Under the pieces are notes generated by a model. It did no database searches. It worked only from the letters and a program-made list of their open reading frames with translations, and had not been told where the DNA came from. From NCBI GenBank assembly GCA_947258385.1, contig CAMYII010000052.1, positions 1 through 64,000 on the forward strand: a DNA stretch of 64,000 nucleotides, in the 5' to 3' direction. Below are positions 8,762-15,741 of this stretch, piece after piece. Numbering within the stretch: position 1 is the stretch's first letter; each line of letters begins with the position of its first letter. The position numbers were made by a program, and so were the translations under genes. The stretch is from Acidiferrobacterales bacterium. Lineage in GTDB: Bacteria; Pseudomonadota; Gammaproteobacteria; Acidiferrobacterales; SZUA-150.

Positions 8762-10072
8762 CTATCTGGCGACCTCGCCCTTCCACAGTGGCGCCACCAC
8801 GATATTGAGGCAGGCGTGGGCCGCGCGCAACGCGCTCTCCGCCTGCTCCGCCGTCCCGGCCCGGGCAAAGATGAACCCGAGATAGCTGGACCCCTCGGGC
8901 AGGGGCACGAGCTCATAGCCCTCGCGCACCTCAATCGAAACCTGCTCGATGCCGGGCACCCGCTGCGCGGCCGTCACGCCCTCCACGCGGCGAAGGATCC
9001 CTGCCTTGGGCGTCGGGATCATCAACACGCCCGCGCCACCAAGTCCGGATTTCGCTTCTGCTCTCTGGCCCATGGCATGGGCAAGCACCACTTGCTCCAG
9101 GCTGTATCCCGTTCCAAATTGGAACAGGCGGCTGCACAGCCCGCCAATAGTACGCGCAGCGACTTCCAGAATCCACACGCCGTCTTCATTGATGCGACAT
9201 TCCGCGTGCACCGGGCCTTCGCGCAGCGCGTAGGCATCACACACCTCGGTGATACGGCCGATAATGTCCGCCTGCACCGACCGGTCAAGGCGCGAAGGCG
9301 TAATGTAATAGGTTTCTTCGAAATACGGTCCGTCCAACCGGTCCGGCTTATCAAAAATCGCCAACCGCTCGAAACAGCCACCGTACAGCATGCCTTCGAC
9401 CGCGACTTCCGCACCCGGAATGAATTCCTCGACCAGGAGATAATCGCGCGCCTCGGACTCTGACTGGGAGGCACCGATGGAAGCCAGGATACGTTGAACG
9501 CGGCCACAGGCGTGCAGCAGTTGCCGCGGGCTATCGGCCCGGATCACGCCACGGCTGGCCGAAAGACCAACCGGCTTTAACACGCAAGGAAAAGACTGAC
9601 CTTCGATCTGCGGGGCCAAGGGCCGGGACAGATCGATCCGCCGATGGCGCGGCACCGGCACGCCGGCCTGGGCCAGGCGCCGCCGAGCCAGGTCCTTGCG
9701 CCGGGCGAGGCGCACCGCCTGCGGGTCATTGTGGGGCAGGCCAAGGGCACGCGCGGCCAGCGCGGCCAGTTCCGTGGTGGTGTCGTCGGTGGCGATCACG
9801 CCGGCAAATGGCCGCAAACGGGCCTGCCGGAGGATGCTCGACAGCGCAGCGTCCTTGTTCTCGTGCCGGATGTGAAGACCCTCGGCATACGCGGCAACAA
9901 GCGAATGTTTGCCTTCCGAGGCCACCAGCACGTCGATACCCAGTGCTTGCGCGGCCGTCAGAAAAGGCGCGGTGCGGTAACTGCTGTGCGGGGCGATGAG
10001 CAGCACACGCGGCCGGTCACCGAGGCTGGCAGCGGAGCGCTCTGGTTCTATGGCCCGGGGAAACGCGTGCAA
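8762..10072 (-). CDS. ATP-grasp domain protein
   Basis: The 436-residue product has a Rossmann-like N-terminal part (RVLLIAPHSSYRTAPFLTAA) and a central ATP-grasp fold: FPCVLKPVGLSASRGV, LLVEEFIPGAEVAVEGML, and GPVHAECRINEDGVWILEVAARTIGG with the metal-binding E..N-type residues near 310-320. Such enzymes join a carboxylate to an amine or thiol through an acyl-phosphate. The closest style is the carbamoyl-phosphate synthase/BL00235-like group; the substrate is unknown. It starts 6 bp after the A-type Fe-S carrier stop, so the two are co-transcribed. Confidence 0.85.
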   Translation of the reverse strand: MHAFPRAIEPERSAASLGDRPRVLLIAPHSSYRTAPFLTAAQALGIDVLVASEGKHSLVAAYAEGLHIRHENKDAALSSILRQARLRPFAGVIATDDTTTELAALAARALGLPHNDPQAVRLARRKDLARRRLAQAGVPVPRHRRIDLSRPLAPQIEGQSFPCVLKPVGLSASRGVIRADSPRQLLHACGRVQRILASIGASQSESEARDYLLVEEFIPGAEVAVEGMLYGGCFERLAIFDKPDRLDGPYFEETYYITPSRLDRSVQADIIGRITEVCDAYALREGPVHAECRINEDGVWILEVAARTIGGLCSRLFQFGTGYSLEQVVLAHAMGQRAEAKSGLGGAGVLMIPTPKAGILRRVEGVTAAQRVPGIEQVSIEVREGYELVPLPEGSSYLGFIFARAGTAEQAESALRAAHACLNIVVAPLWKGEVAR

Positions 10073-10078
10073 AAGCGC

Positions 10079-10459
10079 TTAGAACCCGCCTCCGCCGCAA
10101 CCGCCGCAGGCGCCGGATCCGCCGACGGCCTGAAAGACATTATTGAATACAAAACTCTCGTTCAGCCCGTTGGCCGCGTAATCGATCTGGCAACCCTGCA
10201 TATAGTTCAATGCGACGGGGTCGACCACGACCCTGAAGCCCTCGCCTTCGATCACACTGTCGTACCCGGTGGCCCCCTCGGCAAAGGTCAGGCCGTACTG
10301 CATGCCGCCACAGCCGCCACCGGTGACAAAAATACGAACGGCCATAAGCTCCGGATCCGCCTCCGCCATCAATTCGGCCAGCTTCGCCTTGGCGGCATCG
10401 GTCAACATGATTTCCACATCGCTCAAGGTCGTGGGATACGCAACCGCAGTCTGTGCCAT
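10079..10459 (-). CDS. A-type iron-sulfur carrier protein (ErpA/IscA family)
   Basis: The 126-residue HesB-fold protein aligns with ErpA/IscA (LTDAAKAKLAELMAE, RIFVTGGGCGGMQYGLTF, VVVDPVALNYMQGCQIDY). The first conserved cysteine is C50. At the C-terminus the usual CGC is replaced by C118-G-G-C121 in a glycine-rich tail, so cluster ligation geometry may differ. Its role is transfer of Fe-S clusters to apo-enzymes. It leads a probable operon with the ATP-grasp and methyltransferase genes. Confidence 0.88.
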   Translation of the reverse strand: MAQTAVAYPTTLSDVEIMLTDAAKAKLAELMAEADPELMAVRIFVTGGGCGGMQYGLTFAEGATGYDSVIEGEGFRVVVDPVALNYMQGCQIDYAANGLNESFVFNNVFQAVGGSGACGGCGGGGF

Positions 10460-10630
10460 CTTTTAACGCCCCCTAAAAACGCTACAGGAATATTACTGAC
10501 TCTATCTGTGCAGATATTCATGCTTCGCATCTGCACGGCACCTCCGTTAGAATATAACTCAAATCTTAGCACCCAACCATCGGCTCCCCAACCGATGGAT
10601 TGCGTGATAACCTCTGAATCGGTGAGCCAA

Positions 10631-10915
10631 ATGGCGCGTATTGTTTATTGTCAGGTTTTAAAACGTGAGGCCGAAGGCCTGGAACGGCCGCCGCATCCGG
10701 GCGCCTTGGGCGAACGCGTCTACGAGAACGTCTCCAGGGAAGGCTGGCAGAAATGGTTGGAAAGGCTGACCACCATCATCAACGAGAACCATATCAGTAC
10801 GGCAGACCCCGGCAGCATCGAGCTGATCGAGCAGCACATGCGGGGCTTCCTGTTTGGCGAGGGCGACCTGGGTAGCCTGCCGCCGGGTTTCACCGCGCCC
10901 GGCCAGAAAAAGTAA
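10631..10915 (+). CDS. yggX: Fe(II)-trafficking / oxidative damage protection protein YggX
   Basis: The 94-residue product has the family opening ARIVYCQVLKREAEGLERPP and the conserved block SREGWQKWLERLTTIINEN, with the single Cys near position 8. Length matches YggX (about 90 residues), which is linked to iron supply and protection of Fe-S enzymes from superoxide. GGTGAG lies before the ATG. It is divergent from the Fe-S carrier gene. Confidence 0.93.
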   Translation: MARIVYCQVLKREAEGLERPPHPGALGERVYENVSREGWQKWLERLTTIINENHISTADPGSIELIEQHMRGFLFGEGDLGSLPPGFTAPGQKK

Positions 10916-10958
10916 CCTCGTCCTGCATGCCGCTGAATCGCCCGGACCCGATACCGGG

Positions 10959-11582
10959 TCAATGCGGCGTGGGCACGATCGCGATCTCGTCCTTGTTGGT
11001 CAGGCGCGTGTCGGGGTCCACAAACTGCTTGTTCACGGTGATCTTGAGCGCGGTTCGACCCAAGGCGGCGTCCCACTGGCCGCCGCGCTGTCGCAACCAG
11101 ATGATCAGGGATTTTACGTCCCGCACCGAGGTGGGTAATTCCACTTCCTCGGACGCGCGACCGAGGTCGTCCACGAGGTTGACGAAATACAGCAATTTGA
11201 CCTTGAGCGGACCGTCATCAGCGACCTGCCGGTCCGCGGCCTGCGAACGGTCCAGGTACACCTGCCAGTTCTTTTCCCGATTCACGCCCAGTTCATAGAG
11301 CCTCTTCCAGGAATAGACACCGGTGTCATGGCTATCGTCGAAATAGAGCTGAATGGCGTAATTGCCCACTTGCGAGATGCGTTCGATGTTGACATTCTGC
11401 TTGCCGGTCACCCATTCGCCGCGCTTTCGCGCCGCCTGCACCTCCGCCGAGGGTGAGAATACCCGTAAATATTCGCAGGGTAATTTGAAATGCGCGCCGT
11501 CCTCAAAGCTGATCTCCAGCAGCCGCGACTTCTGGTGCAGCTGAATCTCGGTCGGGACGGGGTCGTGTTGTCTGTCGGTCAT
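10959..11582 (-). CDS. DUF971 domain fused to a MoaD/ThiS-like domain
   Basis: The first about 110 residues are a DUF971 domain (LLEISFEDGAHFKLPCEYLRVFSPSAEV and GNYAIQLYFDDSHDTGVYSW). After a linker, residues about 125-207 resemble a beta-grasp MoaD/ThiS protein (KVKLLYFVNLVDDLGRASEEVELP, ..., DTRLTNKDEIAIVPTPH). MoaD and ThiS end in Gly-Gly, which is activated for sulfur transfer; this protein ends PTPH and lacks it. DUF971 domains occur in Fe-S-related and hydroxylase proteins. The function is unknown. It is convergent with yggX. Confidence 0.8.
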   Translation of the reverse strand: MTDRQHDPVPTEIQLHQKSRLLEISFEDGAHFKLPCEYLRVFSPSAEVQAARKRGEWVTGKQNVNIERISQVGNYAIQLYFDDSHDTGVYSWKRLYELGVNREKNWQVYLDRSQAADRQVADDGPLKVKLLYFVNLVDDLGRASEEVELPTSVRDVKSLIIWLRQRGGQWDAALGRTALKITVNKQFVDPDTRLTNKDEIAIVPTPH

Positions 11583-11773
11583 GAACTGCTTGCCTGCCGG
11601 GTTAGCCTTGCCGGCTGACGTTTTACACCGCCGCCGGAAACTTATCCACCTTTAAATACTGGGGAAAGAGCGGTTTGCCCGGCCAGGCGCAACCGGCACG
11701 AGTGGGTCCCGCCGCCGCGGCGGCCTGGGGAGGGTCCCCAGCCCGCGCGGTGGCGGACTGCAGACGACCGGGG

Positions 11774-12271
11774 TCAAGCCGCGGGGAATCGTCGCGGCGG
11801 TACGAGGTTCTCCCGGGCCAGATGTTCATGGACCTGTTGCGGCGAGAGCTTGCTCAGATCCTTGGTAATGGCCTGCAGCGCCACCCCGGTCTTGGCCAGG
11901 GGATCCAACTCGGAGCGGAGAAACCCGAGCATGCGCTTTTGGGAGGCCAGAATGACGTTCTTGGAGCCATTGTCCTGTATCAGGCGAACCGCTTCCCGCG
12001 CGATTCCACGGGCAAAACGGCGCCTCAATTCATCCGAATGGCCGCTGCGGTGGTCATCGTAACCATGGGCCTGGCCGCTGCCGGATACGCGATTGCGTCC
12101 GCTTTTCATGTCACTCCAGAGCTCGTCCCCGTGCAGCTCCTCCTCCGGGTTCACCAGGTCCCGTTGTTCCTTGAGGTTCGGCCCACCTTCGGTACTGTGT
12201 TTATCGGCCGGTTCAAGTGTGAAAAAACGGGCGCGGGCGCCATTGACGAGGACGACGCAATAATCGCTCAT
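11774..12271 (-). CDS. Host attachment family protein
   Basis: The 165-residue product begins MSDYCVVLVNGARARFFTLEP, the typical opening of the host-attachment protein family first named in Agrobacterium. It continues with a charged linker (ELWSDMKSGRNR) and a conserved C-terminal helical part (RFARGIAREAVRLIQDNGSKNVILAS). The fold resembles the eRF1/Pelota-like nucleotide-related domains; the biological role outside plant pathogens is unknown. The ATG at 12271 is chosen over 12277. It is monocistronic. Confidence 0.85.
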   Translation of the reverse strand: MSDYCVVLVNGARARFFTLEPADKHSTEGGPNLKEQRDLVNPEEELHGDELWSDMKSGRNRVSGSGQAHGYDDHRSGHSDELRRRFARGIAREAVRLIQDNGSKNVILASQKRMLGFLRSELDPLAKTGVALQAITKDLSKLSPQQVHEHLARENLVPPRRFPAA

Positions 12272-12868
12272 GGGCAATACCTCCTGAATGTACGCGGTAA
12301 AGAAACCACTACTGATATGTGTAATCCTTTCCCGTTATGGAATCGTGCGGATCATATTGTGCGGAATATTCTATGACCATCATACCACCGCCGCTCTTTG
12401 CACGCAGCTTCCCTTTCAGTTCATCGCTTTCCATTCCATAACCACCGAAATAGCCATTGCTTTTATTATTTACGTACAAAATTCAAGCACATTCCGAGAG
12501 ACGGCAAAATGATCAGAATCAAATCAGCGCACCTTGATATACCGGCAGTACGCCGCGAGCAACACGGCAAGAACTCGAAATATGCAACTTACACCCATTC
12601 TAAACAACTTACACCGATTCTAATATAAGAGCGGCGTTGCCCGGATGGCGCTCATCTTTGACTGCCGCGCTGGATGTGACAAAGCCCCATGCCATCGCTG
12701 CGCCGGTGGTCAACCGCGTGCGTCCGGACGGGCTTGTTGGCGTCAGGGCAATGACTGGGACGGCTGACTCGCCGGGTGTTGAAAAACACCCTTAATAACT
12801 ACCGCAGGGCTGCGCCGGGGTAAAGCGCGTTAAAAAAAGGCCATGAACGGGCTGTTTTCAACATCCCG
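12272..12868. other. Gene-free stretch with a direct repeat and a palindromic element
   Basis: No convincing gene is seen in about 600 bp. It holds two adjacent 20-bp near-identical repeats (caacttacacc[c/g]attctaa) at 12585-12604 and 12605-12624, and the inverted-repeat element at 12774-12867. It marks the transition from GC-rich backbone to the AT-rich cassette-like island on its right. Confidence 0.6.
12774..12867. repeat. 94-bp element with inverted ends (candidate REP/MITE-like)
   Basis: The left end gggtgttgaaaaacaccc is a perfect 7-bp-stem hairpin with a GAAA loop. The right end gggctgttttcaacatccc is an inverted near-copy of it. The two ends enclose about 58 bp. As the element lies just past the leftmost cassette gene it could also act as a terminator for leftward transcription. 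Confidence 0.5.
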
Positions 12869-13195
12869 TCAGATACTGGCGATGGAAATAAAATAGGGCA
12901 CCCAAGAGACCAGCATTCCAATGGTTAAGAGCAAATCCAAATTGACAATGAACTTGAAGCGCTTGCGCTCATCACCCTGCTTGTCCACCATGAATACGCT
13001 CGCCATCATCATATCGAGCAATAACACAAAGAACACAATGGGTGCGACGGCCGGCGCAATGAGCGTGGGTATCATCGCCCAACCGGAATACGCCGCCTCG
13101 TCCCCGGTAAATCGAGAGGCCAGAATGAAAATCGCGACTAAGGTTACAAGCAAGAACCTTAACACGCCGATGCGCTTGATGAGTGTGGTAACCAT
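12869..13195 (-). CDS. Small membrane protein of unknown function
   Basis: A 108-residue protein with about three hydrophobic helices (GVLRFLLVTLVAIFILA, PTLIAPAVAPIVFFVLLL and LLLTIGMLVSWVPYFIS) and a charged loop (DKQGDERKRFK). I do not recognise it. The ATG (13195) lies directly next to the stop codon of the upstream methyltransferase-like gene (TAAC-ATG), so the two are probably translated together and may form one two-gene cassette. The frame is open further upstream inside the neighbouring gene. Confidence 0.5.
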   Translation of the reverse strand: MVTTLIKRIGVLRFLLVTLVAIFILASRFTGDEAAYSGWAMIPTLIAPAVAPIVFFVLLLDMMMASVFMVDKQGDERKRFKFIVNLDLLLTIGMLVSWVPYFISIASI

Positions 13196-13196
13196 G

Positions 13197-13976
13197 TTAG
13201 GCCATGATGCCTTTTGATTCCAGAAACTCATCAGGAACATCTGAATTTTTCCAACCTGCAATGGCAAAATAGTACAGCGGCTCTCCCTCAATTGATAACC
13301 TATGCCGATAGCGTTCAATGTAATAAACATCAAGATATTTCGAGAATATTAATTCCCGAATCATTTTTGAGAACCCTGATTCATCGCTTATATCAAAGAA
13401 GGTTTCCTTGATATTAAACGCTACCCACGCCTCGCTCTTGATTATATTAAACGCCTCTATAAATGCCTTTGCCGGGATGTCACCGAAACCGAGTGCGGCA
13501 ACCGTTACCATGCAATCACATTGCCATGAACGTATTTCTTCTTTTTTGTCATCGTCCAGCTTCGTGAAATCCTCAACGTAATATGCATCATATATCCCTG
13601 GCCTATCCCGGATAGTTGCATCATAAGCTTCAGGAATTATGTCTACGCCTATTAAGCGCGAAACGCCGTGTTTTTTTAGCTCCTCCCCCATCATGCCATT
13701 GCCTGCACCTAAATCTAATATTCGAAGCTCAGTAAAATTATCTTGATACTGCTTTACCGCTGATTCGAGTATTGAGGCTACTTTACTTGGAGATGTGCAT
13801 TTCAGGCGGTCATAAAAGATTTGCTCATACAGACCTTGTACCTGATAAATTTCATCGTAGTCGTGGAACCTTATTTTTCTCTTTCCGCCTGATCCTTGAA
13901 GATAGAAATAGGCTTCGTCTTGATTGAGATCGGATGATTCGGCCTTTGGAAATTGTATTCGATGTCTTTTGTTCAT
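13197..13976 (-). CDS. Class I SAM-dependent methyltransferase-like protein
   Basis: The 259-residue product has LRILDLGAGNGMMGEELK (about 85-102) as SAM motif I, followed by LIGVDIIPEAYDATIRD and CDCMVTVAALGFGDIP. The rest is unlike housekeeping methyltransferases that I can name. Codon use is AT-rich relative to flanking genes, in line with acquisition. GAGG about 7 nt upstream of the ATG is a plausible ribosome site. The gene starts 32 bp after the R' core (GTTAAGC, 14008-14014) of an attC-like site, the usual place for a cassette gene. Confidence 0.75.
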   Translation of the reverse strand: MNKRHRIQFPKAESSDLNQDEAYFYLQGSGGKRKIRFHDYDEIYQVQGLYEQIFYDRLKCTSPSKVASILESAVKQYQDNFTELRILDLGAGNGMMGEELKKHGVSRLIGVDIIPEAYDATIRDRPGIYDAYYVEDFTKLDDDKKEEIRSWQCDCMVTVAALGFGDIPAKAFIEAFNIIKSEAWVAFNIKETFFDISDESGFSKMIRELIFSKYLDVYYIERYRHRLSIEGEPLYYFAIAGWKNSDVPDEFLESKGIMA

Positions 13977-14007
13977 TGCTTCCTCAGTTTGGATTGGATG
14001 CTTATTG

Positions 14008-14089
14008 GCTTAACGTGTTAATAACCGGTGCGCGCATTTTGCGCATCCGAATGATGCGATAGCAAATGGTGTTGATTCTGTTGTTAGGT
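14008..14089 (-). other. attC-like recombination site 1
   Basis: Read on the minus strand the 82-bp site opens with R'' ACCTAAC (14089-14083) and closes with R' GTTAAGC (14014-14008); both fit the attC consensus RYYYAAC...GTTRRRY. Inside are arms AATCAACACC and CCGGTTATT that pair with unpaired extra bases, plus a perfect central hairpin CGCATC-ATTCG-GATGCG. It starts 3 bp after the stop of the gene at 14093. R'' is the exact complement of the core (GTTAGGT, 14395-14401) at the 5' end of the same cassette. Confidence 0.7.
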
Positions 14090-14092
14090 ATT

Positions 14093-14386
14093 TTATACTT
14101 CTTTATCTTCATATTTTACCCATTCTTCTCCAACCGCCTTTCTTTCAGCAGACCAGCATGGTTCGAGTGATGCAATTTCCATAACTGTAAAATCAATTTC
14201 AACAATTTTCTCCATTGATACCAGTTGAGTCTCTTCCATTGTTATAGGATCACCAGACAGAAATGCCCAATCATGATCCTCGGAATAGTGTGAAACCAAG
14301 AGAATAGGTTTATTTTGTTGTGTAATATGTACAGAAGTCACAGCCGCCGCATTTTTTGGTTGATCAAATTCCCAATTAGATTTCAT
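14093..14386 (-). CDS. Cassette-borne protein of unknown function
   Basis: A soluble, acidic protein of 97 residues beginning MKSNWEFDQPKNAAAVTSVH and containing HYSEDHDWAFLSGDP and a Trp-rich end (EPCWSAERKAVGEEWVKYED). I have a general memory of similar small proteins of unknown function recurring in bacterial genomes, but no family name. The ATG at 14386 is preferred to 14440 because it lies 8 bp after a core site (GTTAGGT), the normal cassette arrangement; the upstream start would lie inside the inserted element. Confidence 0.65.
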   Translation of the reverse strand: MKSNWEFDQPKNAAAVTSVHITQQNKPILLVSHYSEDHDWAFLSGDPITMEETQLVSMEKIVEIDFTVMEIASLEPCWSAERKAVGEEWVKYEDKEV

Positions 14387-14401
14387 TTTTATATACCTAA
14401 C

Positions 14402-14616
14402 GAGACTGTAGAAAAACCCCAGAAATCGACATTTTTTCAATATTTCGCCTGGATGGGTTTTTCTCTGTTGGATAGTAAAATTCGTTCATACGTTGATTCA
14501 AGCCTCTATGCAGGATCTTTTCAAACATTTAATCAAATGTATTAAAAAATATTTTTAGCCACCTTAAATCGTCTCTAATTAAAATTTCTAAAATTTGGGG
14601 GTTTTTCTACAGCCTC
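14402..14616. mobile_element. 215-bp MITE-like element inserted in an attC core site
   Basis: The ends are inverted: gag[a]ctgtagaaaaacccc at 14402-14420 and its complement ending ggggtttttctacag[c]ctc at 14598-14616, 18 of 19 bases matching. The bases AAC flank it on both sides (14399-14401 and 14617-14619) as a 3-bp target duplication. Removing the element plus one AAC rebuilds CGTTAGGT on the minus strand, a complete attC R' core joined to the start of the next cassette gene. The inside is AT-rich and encodes nothing credible, so it would depend on a transposase from elsewhere. Confidence 0.75.
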
Positions 14617-14690
14617 AACGTATTAATAACCGGTGCGTAGTAGCGAATCCGAATGAGCGAGAGCGAATGCTGTTGATTTTCTTGTTATGT
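14617..14690 (-). other. attC-like recombination site 2 (core interrupted)
   Basis: On the minus strand it runs from R'' ACATAAC (14690-14684) to GTT (14619-14617), with the remaining bases of R' (AGGT) displaced to 14398-14395 by the inserted element. It is homologous to site 1, sharing AATCAACA, CATTCGGAT, GCACCGGTTATTAA and ACGTT. Its centre lacks the neat hairpin of site 1. R'' is the exact complement of GTTATGT at 14996-15002, the 5' core of the same cassette. Confidence 0.6.
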
Positions 14691-14699
14691 GTTTTAACT

Positions 14700-14999
14700 T
14701 CACTTTGCTAGTTTCCATGCTGTATGAGCTCCTTTTACCAGTAAAAACACCCATAATGGCTCAATAATTATAACCACCAACCAAAACCCTGTAACACCAG
14801 ATATAAGGCCTAATTCGCTTAGAGCATACAGAGGCATCAATAAGAAAACACCAAACCAGAATAAGTATATGTTTCCAGGCCCAGCATGAACATTACTAAA
14901 ATATGCGCTAATGAGATAAATAGGGACAATAGCAATAGCAGTGATAATTAGATGCTGCTTAGTATTATCGCTAATAGAATCATGATATTTTTTACACAT
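14700..14999 (-). CDS. Small membrane protein, cassette-borne, unknown function
   Basis: A 99-residue protein with about three transmembrane helices (LIITAIAIVPIYLISAYF, IYLFWFGVFLLMPLYAL, FWLVVIIIEPLWVFLLV). I do not recognise a family. Its ATG overlaps a cassette core site (GTT-ATG-T at 15002-14996) and its stop lies 10 bp from the R'' of attC-like site 2, so it fills the cassette almost completely. AT-rich, unlike the backbone genes. Confidence 0.6.
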   Translation of the reverse strand: MCKKYHDSISDNTKQHLIITAIAIVPIYLISAYFSNVHAGPGNIYLFWFGVFLLMPLYALSELGLISGVTGFWLVVIIIEPLWVFLLVKGAHTAWKLAK

Positions 15000-15327
15000 A
15001 ACAGCTGGATATACGGCTATAGCGGTAATGTTTTACCGCCATGTCGGTTATATTGCCTTATTAATCCCTTGAAAACAAAGCGTTCTTGGTATTAAAGCCG
15101 CTAATTATTTGAGCGGCAAATGCCGCTTGCGCGGCATTATTCAATTTAATCGCTGTGTGACGAATATTGTCCGCCGCAGCCGGTATATTGAGTTAGTAAA
15201 CCGCCGGTTCACCAAGGTTTCAAGCGAATTTCTACTGGCTTTGAGACCGCCGCTGTCCCGCCACGCCGGGGATAATCACGACAGGGTACGGATCCGGCAG
15301 TAATCCAACTCTTAGGGTGGTGTCGAA
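15000..15327. other. Gene-free boundary of the cassette array; candidate attI or old attC
   Basis: No convincing gene. Next to the GTTATGT core (14996-15002) lie a hairpin with 7-bp stem GCGGTAA-tgtt-TTACCGC (15022-15039) and partly pairing outer arms, which could be a short attC or an attI. A second hairpin, AGCGGCA-aa-TGCCGCT, is near 15113-15128. No integrase-like reading frame is seen here. Confidence 0.45.
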
Positions 15328-15741
15328 TCAGGACTTATCTGCGCGATTGCGAATATCGCTGACGTCACCGGGGCCGTGGTGATCTTGCTCGGCCAGGCGC
15401 TCTGTCAGTATCGCCTCGACATCGGCGAACACGGTGTTGAGGATCATGCCGGCATGGGCGTGAAAAAAACGCTGTTGGCAGCGGACCGGCTGATGCAGGC
15501 CGGCGCGCGTTGTGTTCGCGAAGGCGGTCCAGGCGACGACCGGCAGATCCTCCGGGGTGCGATCCACGCAGACCCACGCCTCGTCGTCCAACAGGATATC
15601 GAGGCCGCGCAGGCTCGGCAGGCACAAACGCAGCGGGCTTTGCAGCCGGGATAACGCCAGCCGCACGCGATTGTAGTGCTCCGCTTCCACCACGGCGAGG
15701 CTGACTTGAAAGGCAGGTATATCTTGGAGTCTGGACCTCAT
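15328..15741 (-). CDS. Conserved-looking hypothetical protein
   Basis: A 137-residue soluble protein: MRSRLQDIPAFQVSLAVVEA, a central LDILLDDEAWVCVDRTPEDLPVVAW and HEPV-like/FHAHAGMILNTVFADVEAIL near the end. The pattern (WVCVDR..DLPVVAWT ... YHAHAG) is one I associate with a family of uncharacterised proteobacterial proteins often found near sulfur or energy metabolism, but I cannot name it. The overlapping rightward frame at 15376 is judged a shadow. A start three codons upstream (15750) is equally possible. Confidence 0.6.
   Translation of the reverse strand: MRSRLQDIPAFQVSLAVVEAEHYNRVRLALSRLQSPLRLCLPSLRGLDILLDDEAWVCVDRTPEDLPVVAWTAFANTTRAGLHQPVRCQQRFFHAHAGMILNTVFADVEAILTERLAEQDHHGPGDVSDIRNRADKS

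Larger units (their letters stand above)
12869..15002 (-). mobile_element. Integrase-less integron gene-cassette array (candidate)
   Basis: An AT-rich island of leftward genes. Two attC-like sites (14008-14089 and 14617-14690) sit immediately after stop codons, and each following gene starts within 0-40 bp of a core site. The 5' core of the cassette holding the gene at 14700 reads GTTATGT and its attC opens with ACATAAC. The next cassette starts GTTAGGT and its attC opens ACCTAAC. Both are exact complements, as expected if each cassette once circularised. No integrase gene lies nearby. The leftmost cassette lacks a recognisable attC, so the array is probably truncated. A 215-bp element splits one core site. 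Confidence 0.65.

Noticed and set aside
9644-10915. Long rightward open frame opposite the ATP-grasp and Fe-S carrier genes, ending as yggX
   Set aside because: Only its last 94 codons (from 10631) are a real gene; the rest is antisense to well-supported genes.
12288-12628. Short rightward frames in the 12.3-12.6 kb gap
   Set aside because: No ribosome sites, motifs or plausible composition; they overlap a direct repeat.
15376-15654. Rightward frame in the region 15.4-15.65 kb
   Set aside because: It opposes the better supported leftward hypothetical gene, whose sequence pattern looks conserved.
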